A stretch of DNA of 64,000 nt from Pseudomonas sp. JQ170C (GTDB lineage: Bacteria > Pseudomonadota > Gammaproteobacteria > Pseudomonadales > Pseudomonadaceae). The notes below the pieces were generated by a model. The model did not search any database. It saw only the letters and a list, made by a program, of their open reading frames with translations, and was not told the origin of the DNA. Location: positions 2,944,501-3,008,500 of the forward strand of contig NZ_CP141608.1 of NCBI RefSeq assembly GCF_035581345.1, in the 5' to 3' direction. Shown one piece after another: positions 17,471 through 29,452 of the stretch (positions within the stretch are counted from its first letter, which is position 1; every line of letters starts with the position of its first letter). The position numbers and the translations under genes were made by a program.

Positions 17471-18097
17471 ATGGAGCTGTCCACACTCGCCTTGTTCGTG
17501 CCCGCCTGCTTCGCCTTGAACATGGCCCCAGGCCCGAACAACCTCCTGTCCTTGAACAATGCCAGCCGCTACGGCTTGCGAACTGCCTGTGTGGCAGGTG
17601 TGGGGCGGTTGCTGGCGTTCGCCGGGATGATCGTGCTGGCGGCCATGGGCCTGGCGGTGGTGCTGCACACCAGCGAGTACCTTTTCCTGACCATCAAGGT
17701 GCTGGGTGCTGCCTACCTGTTCTACATCGCCTGGCAACTGTGGCGCGCGCCCGTGGCCACCGGCGCCGTGGTCGTCGAACGGAGCAGGGGCACCTTGCGC
17801 CTGGCCCGCCAGGAATTCTGGGTGGCTGCGGGCAACCCCAAGGCCATTCTGATCTTCACCGCGTTCCTGCCACAGTTCATCCAGGTCGGCAGTCCGGTGC
17901 CGGTGGCCGAGCAGTTTGCCTGGCTGGGCGGGATGTTCCTGCTGCTGGAGTGGCTGGCCATCGCCCTTTACGGCTGGCTAGGGGCGTACCTGCAGCGCTG
18001 GTTCAACCAGCCTGGCCCGCGCCGGCTGTTCAACCGGGTCAGCGCCACGTTGCTCGGCCTGGCCGGTGCGGGCCTGTTAGCGGCACGCCGTGCATGA
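17471..18097 (+). CDS. LysE-family exporter
   Basis: 208 aa with six hydrophobic segments. Family motifs are FALNMAPGPNNLLSLNNASRYGLRTACVAGVGRLLAF and EFWVAAGNPKAILIFTAFLPQF. It is the second LysE-type protein in 3 kb and is not a close copy of the first. ATG follows GGAGAACCACC. The gene is divergent from the hydrolase-AraC pair, which suggests shared control. Confidence 0.85.
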   Translation: MELSTLALFVPACFALNMAPGPNNLLSLNNASRYGLRTACVAGVGRLLAFAGMIVLAAMGLAVVLHTSEYLFLTIKVLGAAYLFYIAWQLWRAPVATGAVVVERSRGTLRLARQEFWVAAGNPKAILIFTAFLPQFIQVGSPVPVAEQFAWLGGMFLLLEWLAIALYGWLGAYLQRWFNQPGPRRLFNRVSATLLGLAGAGLLAARRA

Positions 18098-18218
18098 GGC
18101 GCTGAGGTAAAGGGCTTATAGAGAAAGGATCTGAGCCTGACGACGGAAATGCCCTAGGCTTGTGGCTGGAATCGGGCACATGGAAACGTTGCCCGCCACT
18201 TGCCAAGGAGACATACCG

Positions 18219-18479
18219 ATGCTTTCTACCCTGGAGTTACGCAACATCATTGAAAGCAGCTTTCTGCCGGTGCGCTGCCAATGCACCCAGGCTGCAGACC
18301 GTTCGCTGACGGTGCGGGTTTTCGACCGCAGTTGTGAACGCGTCGATCTGCTGGTGACCGGCATCAGCGCTGACCAGTTGACCAGCAGCCGGGCCATTTC
18401 CAATCTGATCGTCGGTCTTCGCAACGATCTTGCCGACCAGCACAGGCTGCGGGCCGGCCGGCGCAGCGACAGCCTCTAG
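18219..18479 (+). CDS. DUF1652 family protein
   Basis: 86 aa. The whole length (LSTLELRNIIESSFLPVRCQC and VDLLVTGISADQLTSSRAISNLIVGLR) matches the small Pseudomonas DUF1652 proteins of unknown function. AAGGAG lies 8 bases before the ATG. Its stop overlaps the convergent parvulin gene by 4 bases. Confidence 0.75.
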   Translation: MLSTLELRNIIESSFLPVRCQCTQAADRSLTVRVFDRSCERVDLLVTGISADQLTSSRAISNLIVGLRNDLADQHRLRAGRRSDSL

Positions 18480-18751
18480 TCGCGGTAGAACACCTGCACC
18501 AGGTGATAGCCGAACTTGCTCTTGATCGGGCCGTGAACGGTGCGCAGCGGTTTTTTGAAGATGACCTGGTCGATTGCCCCGACCATTTGCCCTGGGCGTA
18601 CTTCGCCCAGGTCACCGCCGCGTTTGCCGGACGGGCAGGTGGAGTACTTCTTGGCCAGCACATCGAACGCCTCGCCCTTGGCGATGCGCTGCTTGAGTTG
18701 TTCGGCTTCTTCAGCGGTCTTGACCAGAATGTGCCGGGCCTGTGCTTTCAT
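18476..18751 (-). CDS. parvulin-type peptidyl-prolyl isomerase
   Basis: 91 aa single-domain PpiC parvulin. The core is ARHILVKTAEEAEQLKQRI, YSTCPSGKRGGDLGEVRPGQMV and a C-terminal KSKFGYHLVQV. It catalyses cis-trans isomerisation of prolyl bonds. Lacking a signal peptide, it should be cytoplasmic. It is the last gene of the minus-strand block that begins with the GntP permease, 34 bases after aacS. A paralogue lies at 29139. Confidence 0.88.
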   Translation of the reverse strand: MKAQARHILVKTAEEAEQLKQRIAKGEAFDVLAKKYSTCPSGKRGGDLGEVRPGQMVGAIDQVIFKKPLRTVHGPIKSKFGYHLVQVFYRD

Positions 18752-18785
18752 TTCTAAATGCCTTTGCGATGCGGAAAACGCGCCA

Positions 18786-20747
<1,962 letters not shown>

Positions 20748-20772
20748 GCCGCGTCCCCTTGGTTGGACCCCT

Positions 20773-21252
20773 TTATTCCACTGTAGCGTTCTTCACTTCA
20801 TTCGAGGCCGACCAGATGCGGTAGCGCACCTGGACGCCTTCGGGCACGTAGACCACTACCGGCAGCTTGCTGTTGTAGCGCAGCAGGAAACCGTCGCCGA
20901 CCACGGGCACAAAGGCTTCTTTCTTGGTGTTGTCCGGGCAGGCCATCAGGGTCGAGGCCGGGCCCATGACTTTTTCCAGGCGGTAGTAACTGTAGCCCCA
21001 GCCTTGCAGGGTTTTCTCTTCAAGGCTGCCGCCCAGGTGCTGGCGGTTGCAGTCGACCTGCAGCTGTTTGCCGGCCATGACTTCGAGCTTGAATGCCGAT
21101 TCATCGGCCTGTTGCGGCAGGTGGATCACCTGGCGGGTAAAGCCTTTTTCGGCCTCGGGGTAGGGCGCTACATCCTTGAGGCTGGCGGCCTGTACCGAAG
21201 TACCGACAGCCAGGGTCAGGGTGAACAGCGCAGTGAGGGTGATAGGGCGCAT
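20773..21252 (-). CDS. eco: ecotin, periplasmic serine protease inhibitor
   Basis: 159 aa with a signal peptide ([23 protein letters not shown]). Motifs match E. coli ecotin closely: [47 protein letters not shown] and [24 protein letters not shown]. The two cysteines of the ecotin disulfide are present. At the reactive loop the sequence is ASTLMACP where E. coli has VSTMMACP, so the P1 residue is Leu rather than Met. It blocks trypsin-fold proteases such as neutrophil elastase. The location between hbdH and aacS on the same strand is unexpected. Confidence 0.93.
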   Translation of the reverse strand: MRPITLTALFTLTLAVGTSVQAASLKDVAPYPEAEKGFTRQVIHLPQQADESAFKLEVMAGKQLQVDCNRQHLGGSLEEKTLQGWGYSYYRLEKVMGPASTLMACPDNTKKEAFVPVVGDGFLLRYNSKLPVVVYVPEGVQVRYRIWSASNEVKNATVE

Positions 21253-21307
21253 AAGGCCTCCTTGCAGATAAAAAAGCACGAGCCGCAGCCAGATCCCGGG
21301 CCGCCCG

Positions 21308-22078
21308 TCACTGGGCCAGCCAACCGCCATCAATGTTCCAGGCAGCACCACGAACCTGACTGCCAGCTTCGCTACAGAGGAACAATACCAGTTCACCCAG
21401 GTGTTCGGGAGTGACGAAGGCCAGGGAAGGCTGCTTCTCGGCCAACAGATCATGCTGGGCCTGTTGTGCCGGCACGCCACTGGCAATGCGGTCATCGATC
21501 TGTTTTTGCACCAGCGGCGTCAGCACCCAGCCCGGGCAGATGGCATTGCAGGTGACGTTGCTGGTGGCGGTTTCCAGGCCCACCACTTTGGTCAGCCCCA
21601 CCACCCCGTGCTTGGCGGCGACGTAGGCAGCCTTGCCCACGGAGCCGACCTGGCCGTGCACCGAGGCGATGTTGATGATCCGTCCCCAGTTGCGCTGGCG
21701 CATGCCCGGCAGCACCCATTGGGTACCGTGGAACACCGCAGACAGATTGACAGCAATGATCGAGTTCCAGCGCTCCACCGGGAACTCCTCCACCGGCGAC
21801 ACAAACTGGATGCCGGCGTTGTTGACCAGGATGTCGACACTGCCGAACTCGCGCTCGGCATAGGCGAACAGGTCCTGGATCTGCTTCACATCGCTGAGGT
21901 CCGCCGGGTGATGGCCCACGCGGGTGCCGTGGCGGGCCACCTCGGCGATGGCTGCACTGGCATCGCCAAAGCCGTTGAGCACAAGGTTGGCCCCGGCCCG
22001 GGCCAGGACATGGGCAATCCCCAGGCCGATGCCGCTGGTGGAACCGGTGACCACTGCTGTCTTGCCGTTCAGATTCAT
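21308..22078 (-). CDS. hbdH: 3-hydroxybutyrate dehydrogenase
   Basis: 256 aa short-chain dehydrogenase oxidising D-3-hydroxybutyrate to acetoacetate with NAD. The cofactor motif is TGSTSGIG (residues 11-18), followed by NNAG and the catalytic Ser-Tyr-Lys set (IASVHG and YVAAKHG). The substrate-specific stretch [21 protein letters not shown] is typical of the hydroxybutyrate enzymes, and the C-terminus ends GGWLAQ. The gene lies 10 bases after the permease stop and is clearly co-transcribed. Confidence 0.92.
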   Translation of the reverse strand: MNLNGKTAVVTGSTSGIGLGIAHVLARAGANLVLNGFGDASAAIAEVARHGTRVGHHPADLSDVKQIQDLFAYAEREFGSVDILVNNAGIQFVSPVEEFPVERWNSIIAVNLSAVFHGTQWVLPGMRQRNWGRIINIASVHGQVGSVGKAAYVAAKHGVVGLTKVVGLETATSNVTCNAICPGWVLTPLVQKQIDDRIASGVPAQQAQHDLLAEKQPSLAFVTPEHLGELVLFLCSEAGSQVRGAAWNIDGGWLAQ

Positions 22079-22088
22079 GGGTTGCTCC

Positions 22089-23480
22089 TTAGACGATGCC
22101 GGTCGCGTAGTACGTGGCGATAACCACGAACACGGCCAGGGTCTTGATCAGGGTAATACCAAAAATGTCCTTGTACGCTTCGCGGTGGGTCAGGCCCGTA
22201 ACCGCCAGCAGGGTGATCACCGCGCCGTTGTGCGGCAGGGTGTCCATGCCGCCACTGGCCATGGCGGCCACCCGGTGTAGCACCTCAAGGGGAATATTGG
22301 CGGCGTTGGCCGCCGCAATGAAGGTGTCGGACATCGCGGCCAGGGCGATGCTCATGCCGCCAGATGCCGAGCCTGTGATACCGGCCAGCAAGGTAACGGT
22401 GATCGCTTCGTTGACCAGCGGATTGGGAATCGACTTGAGCGCGTCGGCCAGCACCAGGAAGCCTGGCAACGAGGCGATCACGGCGCCGAAGCCGTATTCG
22501 GATGCGGTGTTCATCGCCGCCAGCAATGCGCCGCTGACCGCACTTTTGCTGCCTTCGGCCAGGCGACTCTTGATCGCGCCGAAGCCCGCCACCAGCACCA
22601 GCAGGATACCCAGCAACAAGGCTGCCTCAACGGCCCAGATGGCCGTGAGCTTGGCGATCTCGGTTTGCACCGGGGCGCTCATGCCCGGCAGGCTCAGGGT
22701 ATGGGTCTTGCCGTACCAGGCAGGAATCCAGTGGGTAAACAGCAGGTTCATAACCCCCACGAGCAGCAACGGCGACAGCGCAAGCCAGGGGTTGGGCAGC
22801 TTGAGGTCGGCCGCGGTTTCCGGCTCGTTGCGCAGCGCTGTGCCATAGCCTTCGCCGGCGCGCTGGGCCTTGTTGCGCTGGCGTTGCAGGTACAGCATGC
22901 CGGTGCAGAACACGAACACCGTGCCGATCAACCCCAGCCACGGCGCGGCCCAGGCGGTGGTGTTGAAGAAGGTGCTGGGGATGATGTTCTGGATCTGCGG
23001 GGTGCCGGGCAAGGCGTCCATGGTGAAGGAGAATGCGCCCAGGGCGATGGTCGCCGGGATCAGGCGCTTGGGGATGTTGCTCTGGCGGAACATCTCGGCG
23101 GCGAACGGGTACACCGCAAAGACCACCACGAACAGCGACACCCCGCCATAGGTCAGCAAGGCGCACACCAGCACGATCACCAGCATGGCCTGGCGGGTAC
23201 CCAGCACGCGGATGGCCGCGGCAACGATGGACCGGGAAAAGCCCGACAGCTCGATCAGCTTGCCGAACACGGCGCCGAGCAGGAACACCGGAAAGTACAG
23301 CTTGATGAAGCCGACCATCTTCTCCATGAACACGCCGGTAAAGGCCGGGGCGACCGCGGAAGGGTCGGTGAGCAATACCGCGCCGAGGGCGGCGATGGGG
23401 GCGAAGAGGATAACGCTATAACCACGGTAAGCAGCCAGCATCAGCAGCGCCAGGGCTGCCAGGGCGATGATCACACTCAT
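22089..23480 (-). CDS. GntP-family permease, probably for 3-hydroxybutyrate
   Basis: 463 aa, about twelve hydrophobic segments. Family features include RGYSVILFAPIAALGAVLL, GAVFGKLIELSGFSRSIV and GMDTLPHNGAVITLLAVTGLTHREAYKDI near the end. GntP carriers take up gluconate or short hydroxy acids; the adjacent dehydrogenase and synthetase point to 3-hydroxybutyrate. Start MSVIIALA follows AAGGAGAC at good spacing; a longer reading to 23684 would run through a REP pair. A sigma-54 promoter lies about 50-60 bases upstream. Confidence 0.85.
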   Translation of the reverse strand: MSVIIALAALALLMLAAYRGYSVILFAPIAALGAVLLTDPSAVAPAFTGVFMEKMVGFIKLYFPVFLLGAVFGKLIELSGFSRSIVAAAIRVLGTRQAMLVIVLVCALLTYGGVSLFVVVFAVYPFAAEMFRQSNIPKRLIPATIALGAFSFTMDALPGTPQIQNIIPSTFFNTTAWAAPWLGLIGTVFVFCTGMLYLQRQRNKAQRAGEGYGTALRNEPETAADLKLPNPWLALSPLLLVGVMNLLFTHWIPAWYGKTHTLSLPGMSAPVQTEIAKLTAIWAVEAALLLGILLVLVAGFGAIKSRLAEGSKSAVSGALLAAMNTASEYGFGAVIASLPGFLVLADALKSIPNPLVNEAITVTLLAGITGSASGGMSIALAAMSDTFIAAANAANIPLEVLHRVAAMASGGMDTLPHNGAVITLLAVTGLTHREAYKDIFGITLIKTLAVFVVIATYYATGIV

Positions 23481-23526
23481 CGAGTGTCTCCTTGGGTGCA
23501 TCTTGTTTTTGTTGGTGGCTGGAGAT

Positions 23527-23542
23527 AGCGGGAATCGTGCCA
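23527..23542 (-). promoter_or_regulatory. sigma-54 promoter of the permease-hbdH operon
   Basis: The minus strand reads TGGCAC-GATTC-CCGCT. The -24 element is perfect, the GC of the -12 element is at the exact spacing, and the adjacent gene encodes a sigma-54 activator. The predicted start is about 36 bases before the permease ATG. Confidence 0.75.
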
Positions 23543-23595
23543 AGTACCTATGTTGTTGAAATATATGAGAATTTTCGTTCTGCTGAAGAGCTTTG

Positions 23596-23609
23596 TCTCT
23601 GTATTGAGA
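23596..23609. promoter_or_regulatory. upstream activator site 1 (candidate)
   Basis: TCTCTGTATTGAGA, an inverted repeat of TCTC and GAGA, about 60 bases upstream of the sigma-54 promoter. It differs in one base from the element at 23686. Confidence 0.55.
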
Positions 23610-23662
23610 ATCGCGGGGCAAGCCCGCTCCCACAGACGGTAGGAGCGGGCTTGCTCCGCGAT
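23610..23662. repeat. inverted pair of REP elements
   Basis: Two REP cores (CGCGGGGCAAGCCCGCTCC and its inverse with one change) face each other around CACAGACGGT. The pair lies between the two activator sites. Confidence 0.88.
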
Positions 23663-23685
23663 CAGTCTCGAATAAGAAACCCAAG

Positions 23686-23699
23686 TCTCTCTATTGAGA
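23686..23699. promoter_or_regulatory. upstream activator site 2 (candidate)
   Basis: TCTCTCTATTGAGA, extended to GTCTC/GAGAC. It overlaps the last codons of the sigma-54 activator gene and lies exactly 90 bases from site 1. Confidence 0.55.
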
Positions 23700-25082
23700 C
23701 GAAGCCCCGAGCGCAACCAACTTCTTGTACAAGGTCGAACGCCCCAACCCCAGTATCTGCGCGGCCTGCGGCACATTCCCGGCACAGCGCGCGAGGGTGT
23801 CCAGCAACAGCTTGCGCTCGAACTCGGCACACGCCTGTTTATAGCTCAACTGCGGCGCCTGCACGGCCAGGGGCGCCAGATTGCCCAGCGCGGCCTGAAC
23901 ATCCTGGGCATGCAGCCGTGGCTGATCCGCCAGCAAGGTCGCGCGCTCCAGCACGTTACGCAGTTCACGGATATTCCCCGGCCAGGCATGCCGGGCCAGC
24001 AAGGCCTGGGCGTCAGGGTCCAGCTCATGCTGACTGCCCAGTTCTTCAAGAATCGCCTCGCTCAGGGCCGGCAAGTCATCCAGGCGCTCGCGCAGCGGCG
24101 GCACCTGAATCGGCAGTACATTGAGCCGGTAGTACAGGTCGGCACGAAACTCGCCCCGGGCCATGGCTGCCGAGAGGTCGGTGGAGGTGGCGGCAATGAT
24201 GCGCACGTCGCTGTGCATCATCTGGTTGGAACCCACGGGCTCGTACTCCTTTTCCTGGAGTACCCGCAGCAGCTTGCTTTGCAACGGCAGCGGCATGTCG
24301 CCGATCTCGTCCAGGAACAGGGTGCCGCCTTCGGCCAGTTGCAACTTGCCGGGGCGGCCCTTGCGGTCGGCACCGGTGTAGGCGCCGGGGGCGGTGCCGA
24401 AGAACTCGGCTTCGAGCAGGGTCTCGGGGATCGCCGCACTGTTGATGCTGACAAAGGCCTTGTGCGCCCGTGACGAGGCCGCATGGATGGCATGGGCCAG
24501 CAGTTCCTTGCCGGTGCCGGTCTCACCCAGCAGCAACACGGCCGAATCGCTGCTCGCGCCACGCCGGGCGCGACGCTTGACCTCAAGGCTGGCAGCGCTG
24601 GTGCCAATGAACTGGGCAAAGCTGTACTTGGCCTGGCGGGCCCGCAGCAACGAGCGGGTCGAGGCCAGCTCCTGCTGCATGCTGGCGTAGCGCTTGAGCA
24701 GGGGCGAGAGGCTGCGCAGTTCGTCGAACAGGGCAAAGCCGATGGCGCCGACCAGCTCACCGTTGCCGTCATGCACCGGCAAGCGCATGACCACCAACGG
24801 CTCCTTTGGGGTATCGAGCATGTCGAGGAGGATCGGGCGGCCGTTACTCAAGACCTCGCGCATCAGGCTGCCGGGAATCACGCTTTCGCACGGCTGGCCG
24901 ATGACGCTGGCGGCGTTCTCCAGGCCAAAGCGCCGGGCATAGCGCTCGTTCATCCAGACGATGCGGGCATCGCGGTCGACAATGAGGGTGCCTTCACTGG
25001 ACTGCTCGATGATTTCAAACAGTGATCGGATCGCCTGCAGGCGCACCTGCTGGTAATCCTTGAGGCTGTCACTGGCAGGCAT
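23691..25082 (-). CDS. sigma-54-dependent activator (PAS, AAA+, Fis-type HTH)
   Basis: 463 aa. An N-terminal PAS-like sensor (about 20-125: [26 protein letters not shown]) is followed by an AAA+ domain with GETGTGKE (Walker A), the sigma-54 contact loop GAYTGA (usual GAFTGA) and [13 protein letters not shown] (Walker B). The C-terminus has a Fis-type helix ([23 protein letters not shown]). It should activate the permease-hbdH operon from the TCTC/GAGA sites, sensing a metabolite of hydroxybutyrate directly. Start MPASDS is preferred because GGGAG lies upstream. Confidence 0.9.
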   Translation of the reverse strand: MPASDSLKDYQQVRLQAIRSLFEIIEQSSEGTLIVDRDARIVWMNERYARRFGLENAASVIGQPCESVIPGSLMREVLSNGRPILLDMLDTPKEPLVVMRLPVHDGNGELVGAIGFALFDELRSLSPLLKRYASMQQELASTRSLLRARQAKYSFAQFIGTSAASLEVKRRARRGASSDSAVLLLGETGTGKELLAHAIHAASSRAHKAFVSINSAAIPETLLEAEFFGTAPGAYTGADRKGRPGKLQLAEGGTLFLDEIGDMPLPLQSKLLRVLQEKEYEPVGSNQMMHSDVRIIAATSTDLSAAMARGEFRADLYYRLNVLPIQVPPLRERLDDLPALSEAILEELGSQHELDPDAQALLARHAWPGNIRELRNVLERATLLADQPRLHAQDVQAALGNLAPLAVQAPQLSYKQACAEFERKLLLDTLARCAGNVPQAAQILGLGRSTLYKKLVALGASSQ

Positions 25083-25112
25083 GGGCCGCTCCCTGGAGGT
25101 CAAAGGCTGGGA

Positions 25113-26135
25113 TTATGCCCGTGGATCGAAGGCTTCGCGCAAGGCATCGCCGATGAACACCAGCAGGGACAGGATCAGCGCCAGCGAGAAAAACGCGGTG
25201 AAGCCCAACCAGGGTGCCTGCAGGTTCTGCTTGCCCTGGTTCACCAGTTCGCCCAGCGAGGCGCTGCCGGCGGGCATGCCGAAGCCGAGAAAGTCCAGGG
25301 CGGTGAGGGTGGTGATGGCGCCGGTGAGAATGAACGGCAGGAAGGTCAGCGTGGCGTTCATGGCGTTGGGCAGAATGTGCCGCAGGATCACCCAGCGATC
25401 CTGCAGGCCCAGGGCGCGGGCGGCCATCACGTATTCCAGGTTGCGCCCGCGCAGGAACTCGGCACGCACGACGTCCACCAGGGCCAGCCAGGAAAACAGC
25501 GCCATGATGCCCAGCAACCACCAGAAATTCGGCTCCACAAAGCCACTGAGGATGATCAGCAAGTAGAGCACCGGCAACCCCGACCACACCTCCAGCAAGC
25601 GCTGCCCGATCAAGTCGACCCAGCCGCCGTGATAACCCTGCAAGGCACCGGCGGCAATGCCGATCACCGTGCTGATCACCGTCAGGGCCAGGGCGAACAG
25701 GATCGACACCCGCGTGCCATACAGCACCCGGGCCAGCACATCGCGCGCCTGGTCGTCGGTACCCAGCCAGTTCACCGCGGTCGGCGGGCTCGGGGTGGGT
25801 TGTTGCAGGTCGTAGTTGGGGGTGTCGGCACTGAAGGGAACGGGCGCGAACAGCATCCAGCCGCCCTGATCCTTGATCAGTTGCTGCACGTACTGGCTGC
25901 GGTAGTCGGGCTGGAACAGCAGCTGGCCGCCGAATTCCTGTTCGGTGTAGCGTTTGAAGGCCGGGAAATACAGCTGGTTCTGGTAGCTCAACACCAGCGG
26001 CTTGTCGTTGGCCACCAGCTCTGCGCCCAGGCTCAGCACCAGCAAAATGCCGAACAGCCACAATGAGTACCAGCCCCGGCGGTTGCGCCGGAAAGCCTGC
26101 AGGCGTCTGCGCGAAACCGGCGAAAGGCTGAACAT
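25113..26135 (-). CDS. yejE: peptide ABC transporter permease YejE
   Basis: 340 aa inner-membrane permease. A long periplasmic stretch after the first helix is typical of YejE (DKPLVLSYQNQLYFPAFKRYTEQEFGG). The EAA-type motif is EYVMAARALGLQDRWVILRHILPNAM. It pairs with YejB to import oligopeptides. The start codon overlaps the stop of yejB by one base. The next gene downstream is the sigma-54 activator, 30 bases away, not yejF. Confidence 0.88.
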   Translation of the reverse strand: MFSLSPVSRRRLQAFRRNRRGWYSLWLFGILLVLSLGAELVANDKPLVLSYQNQLYFPAFKRYTEQEFGGQLLFQPDYRSQYVQQLIKDQGGWMLFAPVPFSADTPNYDLQQPTPSPPTAVNWLGTDDQARDVLARVLYGTRVSILFALALTVISTVIGIAAGALQGYHGGWVDLIGQRLLEVWSGLPVLYLLIILSGFVEPNFWWLLGIMALFSWLALVDVVRAEFLRGRNLEYVMAARALGLQDRWVILRHILPNAMNATLTFLPFILTGAITTLTALDFLGFGMPAGSASLGELVNQGKQNLQAPWLGFTAFFSLALILSLLVFIGDALREAFDPRA

Positions 26136-27193
26136 CAATGGGCCCTCGTGGCAAAGTCGATACGCGGATCGACCAGGGTGTAGCACAGGTCACCGACCAG
26201 GCGGATCAACAGGCCGAACAGGGTGAAGATGAACAGCGAGCCGAACACCACCGGATAGTCCCGCGACACCGCCGCCTCATAGCTCATGCGCCCCAGGCCA
26301 TCGAGGGAGAAGATCACCTCGATCAGCAGCGAACCGGCAAAGAACACCGTGATCAATGCCTGGGGAATGCCGGCCACCACCAGCAGGATGGCGTTGCGAA
26401 ACACATGGCCGTACAGCACCCGCCGCTCGCTCAGGCCCTTGGCCCGGGCGGTGATGACGTACTGGCGGGTGATCTCGTTGAGGAAGGCGTTCTTGGTCAG
26501 CAGGGTCAGGGTCGCGAAACCGCCGATCACCAGGGCCCCGACCGGCAGCACCAGGTGCCAGAAGTAATCGGCCACCTTGCCCAGCAGGCTGAGCTGATCA
26601 AAGTCCTCCGACACCAGGCCGCGCACCGGGAACCAGTTCAGCGAAGTGCCGCCGGCGAACAGCACGATCAAGAGCAAGGCGAACAGGAACGATGGCAAGG
26701 CATAGCCAATCACGATCAGACTGCTGCTCCAGGCATCGAATGCGGTGCCGTGCCGCACGGCCTTGCGAATCCCCAGGGGAATGGACACCAGGTAGGTGAT
26801 CAATGTGGCCCAGAAGCCCAGCGACAAGGTTACCGGCATCTTCTCCAGAATCAGGTCGGTGACCTTGGCGCCACGAAAGAAGCTGTTGCCGAAGTCCAGC
26901 CGTGCGTATTGGCCCAGCATCAGCCACAAGCGTTCCGGTGCCGACTTGTCGAAGCCGTACTGGCGCTTGATGTCTTCGATCAGTTTCGGGTCCAGGCCAC
27001 GGCTGGCCCGGGAGCTGGCATGCAGGGTTTCGACGCTGGCCCCCGGCGCGCCGCCGCCGATGCCCTGCAAACGGGCAATGGCCTGCTCCACCGGGCCACC
27101 AGGCGCAGCCTGGACGATGACGAAATTGACCAGCAGGATGATCAGCAGGGTCGGAATGATCAATAACAGCCGGCGCAGGATGTAGACAGTCAT
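26135..27193 (-). CDS. yejB: peptide ABC transporter permease YejB
   Basis: 352 aa, six membrane segments, starting [24 protein letters not shown] as usual for DppB-type permeases. [30 protein letters not shown] and the EAA loop [22 protein letters not shown] are visible. Its start overlaps the stop of yejA by 4 bases. Confidence 0.9.
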   Translation of the reverse strand: MTVYILRRLLLIIPTLLIILLVNFVIVQAAPGGPVEQAIARLQGIGGGAPGASVETLHASSRASRGLDPKLIEDIKRQYGFDKSAPERLWLMLGQYARLDFGNSFFRGAKVTDLILEKMPVTLSLGFWATLITYLVSIPLGIRKAVRHGTAFDAWSSSLIVIGYALPSFLFALLLIVLFAGGTSLNWFPVRGLVSEDFDQLSLLGKVADYFWHLVLPVGALVIGGFATLTLLTKNAFLNEITRQYVITARAKGLSERRVLYGHVFRNAILLVVAGIPQALITVFFAGSLLIEVIFSLDGLGRMSYEAAVSRDYPVVFGSLFIFTLFGLLIRLVGDLCYTLVDPRIDFATRAH

Positions 27194-29040
27194 GGCTGCT
27201 CCTTGAGGCGCTCGGCCATCTGCGCGTTGGTCAGCGCCGTGGGGCTGACTTCCCACCAGCTGTCCAGGCCTTCGTCGTTGCTGGCCTGTACCTTGGGCAG
27301 GCCGAAGCGGTTCCACCACACGGTGGAGGAGCCGGGTGGATAGTAGTTGGGGATCCAGTAGTAGTTCCATTGCAGCACCCGGTCCAGGGCGTGGGCATGG
27401 CGCAGCATGTCGGCCTGGGTGCTGGCCTTGACCAGCCCGTCGATCAGCCGGTCCACCGCCGGGTCTTGCAAGGCCATGTAGTTATTGGCACCAGGATCGT
27501 TGGCCGAGGTCGAGCCAAAGAAGTTGTACAGCTCGATGCCGGGTGAGGTGGTGACCGGGTAGCCGGTCACGATCATGTCGTAGTCCCGGGCCATGAGCCG
27601 GTTGACGTACTGCGAAGGGTCGATCCGGCGAATGTCGAGGGTGATGCCAATTTGCGCCAGGTTGCGCTTCCAGGGCAGCAGCAAGCGCTCGAAGCCGGTT
27701 TGGGCGTTGAGAAAGGTGAACTGCAGGGGCTCGCCCTGGTCGTTTACCAGTTGATCGCCTTCAGGCTTCCAGCCAGCCGCCTTGAGCAAGGCCAGGGCTT
27801 GCAGCTGCTTGTCGCGAATCAGCCCCGAGCCGTCGGTGCGCGGCGCCTCGAACACCTGGGTAAACACCTCGTCGGGCACCTGCCCGCGCAAGGGTTCGAG
27901 CAGCGCCAGCTCGCCGGCATCGGGCAGGGCCCGGGCAGCCAGGACGCTGTTGGAGAAAAAGCTCTGCTGGCGGATGTACAGGTTGCGCATCATCTGCCGG
28001 TTGCTCCACTCGAAATCCCACAGCATGGCCAGCGCCTGGCGCACGCGGCGGTCCTTGAACACCGGTCGTTGCAGGTTGAAGACAAAGCCCTGGGCAGTCT
28101 GCGGTGCCTGCTTGGCCAGGTGGGCGCGTTGCAAGCGGCCGTCTTCCAGCGCCGGGCTGTTGTAGCCGATGGAGTAGCCGGTGGCGGAGAACTCGCGGTT
28201 GTAGTCGAAACCACCGCCGCGCAGCACCTGGCGCGCCACTTCGGTATCGCCGAAGTACTCGATGCGCAGGCGGTCGAAGTTATAGCGGCCGCGATTGACC
28301 GGCAGGTCCCGGGCCCACCAGGTCGGGTCGCGTTCAAAGGTGATGCTGCGGCCATTGTCGATTGGCCCGATACGGTAGGGGCCGCTGCCCACGGGCGCTT
28401 CAAAACCACCGCCGCTGGCAAAGTCGCGGTCCTTCCACCAATGCTCGGGCAGCACCGGCAGGGTGGCCAGGTCCAGCGGCAGGGTGCGGTTCAGGTTGCT
28501 CTTGAAGTGAAAGCGGATCTGCCGTGGCCCCTCTATCTCGACCCGCTCGACATCGGCGAACTGGGTGCGGAACTTGAGGTTGCCTTTTTGCATCAGCGTG
28601 TCGTAGGTGAAGCGCACATCCTCGGCGCGCACCGGCTGGCCATCGGCAAAGCGCGCACGGGGGTCGAGGTAAAAGCGCAGCCACAGGCCCGCGGGGTCAC
28701 GCTCAAGCTGGCGTGCGATCAGACCGTAAACAGTGTACGGCTCATCTTGCGAGCGCACGGCCAGGGGCGCGTACAACCAGCCATCGACCTCGGCAACGCC
28801 GGTGCCTTTGTCGATATAGGGCAACACATGGTCGAACTGGCCGATCTCGATGGCCGAGCGGCGCAGGCTGCCGCCTTTGGGGGCGTCGGGGTTGGCGTAG
28901 TCGAAATGCTTGAAGTTGGCGGGGTAGCGGGGTGCTTCGCCATAGACGGTGAGGGCGTGACCGGGGGCTGCCAGGGCGGCATCGGTCCAGGCCAGGATCA
29001 GGACGAAGACTACAGCGAGAGAGGAAGGAACTAATTGCAA
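27190..29040 (-). CDS. yejA: peptide ABC transporter substrate-binding protein YejA
   Basis: 616 aa periplasmic binding protein of the SBP_bac_5 family, with a signal peptide ending [11 protein letters not shown]. The mature N-terminus ([36 protein letters not shown]) and the later [14 protein letters not shown] segment [19 protein letters not shown] are typical. It is the first gene of yejABE. YejA binds peptides, including antimicrobial ones in enteric bacteria. Confidence 0.9.
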   Translation of the reverse strand: MQLVPSSLAVVFVLILAWTDAALAAPGHALTVYGEAPRYPANFKHFDYANPDAPKGGSLRRSAIEIGQFDHVLPYIDKGTGVAEVDGWLYAPLAVRSQDEPYTVYGLIARQLERDPAGLWLRFYLDPRARFADGQPVRAEDVRFTYDTLMQKGNLKFRTQFADVERVEIEGPRQIRFHFKSNLNRTLPLDLATLPVLPEHWWKDRDFASGGGFEAPVGSGPYRIGPIDNGRSITFERDPTWWARDLPVNRGRYNFDRLRIEYFGDTEVARQVLRGGGFDYNREFSATGYSIGYNSPALEDGRLQRAHLAKQAPQTAQGFVFNLQRPVFKDRRVRQALAMLWDFEWSNRQMMRNLYIRQQSFFSNSVLAARALPDAGELALLEPLRGQVPDEVFTQVFEAPRTDGSGLIRDKQLQALALLKAAGWKPEGDQLVNDQGEPLQFTFLNAQTGFERLLLPWKRNLAQIGITLDIRRIDPSQYVNRLMARDYDMIVTGYPVTTSPGIELYNFFGSTSANDPGANNYMALQDPAVDRLIDGLVKASTQADMLRHAHALDRVLQWNYYWIPNYYPPGSSTVWWNRFGLPKVQASNDEGLDSWWEVSPTALTNAQMAERLKEQP

Positions 29041-29138
29041 GCGCCTGACTACCTGTGCCCACGGGTGTGGCTGTAGCTTAGCAGCTTGGCACGCTGCACC
29101 TGAACCGGTCCGGGTGGACCGGTTCGGGCGAGAAGGAC

Positions 29139-29420
29139 TCAGTCCTGGCGGCTGGTCACTTCCAGCAGGTGGTAACCGAACTGGGTCTTCACCGGGCCTT
29201 GGACGGTGTTGATCGGGGCGCTGAACACCACGGTGTCGAATTCCTTGACCATCTGGCCTGGGCCGAACGAGCCCAGGTCGCCGCCCTGACGGCTGGACGG
29301 GCAGGTGGAGTTGGCTTTGGCGATTTCGGCGAAATCGGCACCGGCTTCGATCTGAGCCTTCAGTTCATTGCACTTGTCTTCAGTGGCAACCAGGATGTGA
29401 CGGGCAGTGGCTTTGGCCAT
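29139..29420 (-). CDS. ppiC: parvulin-type peptidyl-prolyl isomerase (PpiC)
   Basis: 93 aa, single parvulin domain: ARHILVATEDKCNELKAQIE, STCPSSRQGGDLGSFGPGQMV and QFGYHLLEV. It is close in length to E. coli PpiC (93 aa). It is a paralogue of the 91-aa protein at 18476 but is not especially close. AAGGAG precedes the start. It lies 32 bases downstream of the DAHP synthase gene. Confidence 0.9.
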   Translation of the reverse strand: MAKATARHILVATEDKCNELKAQIEAGADFAEIAKANSTCPSSRQGGDLGSFGPGQMVKEFDTVVFSAPINTVQGPVKTQFGYHLLEVTSRQD

Positions 29421-29452
29421 GGGAGATACTCCTTTGCAAGAAAGTGCCGAGA

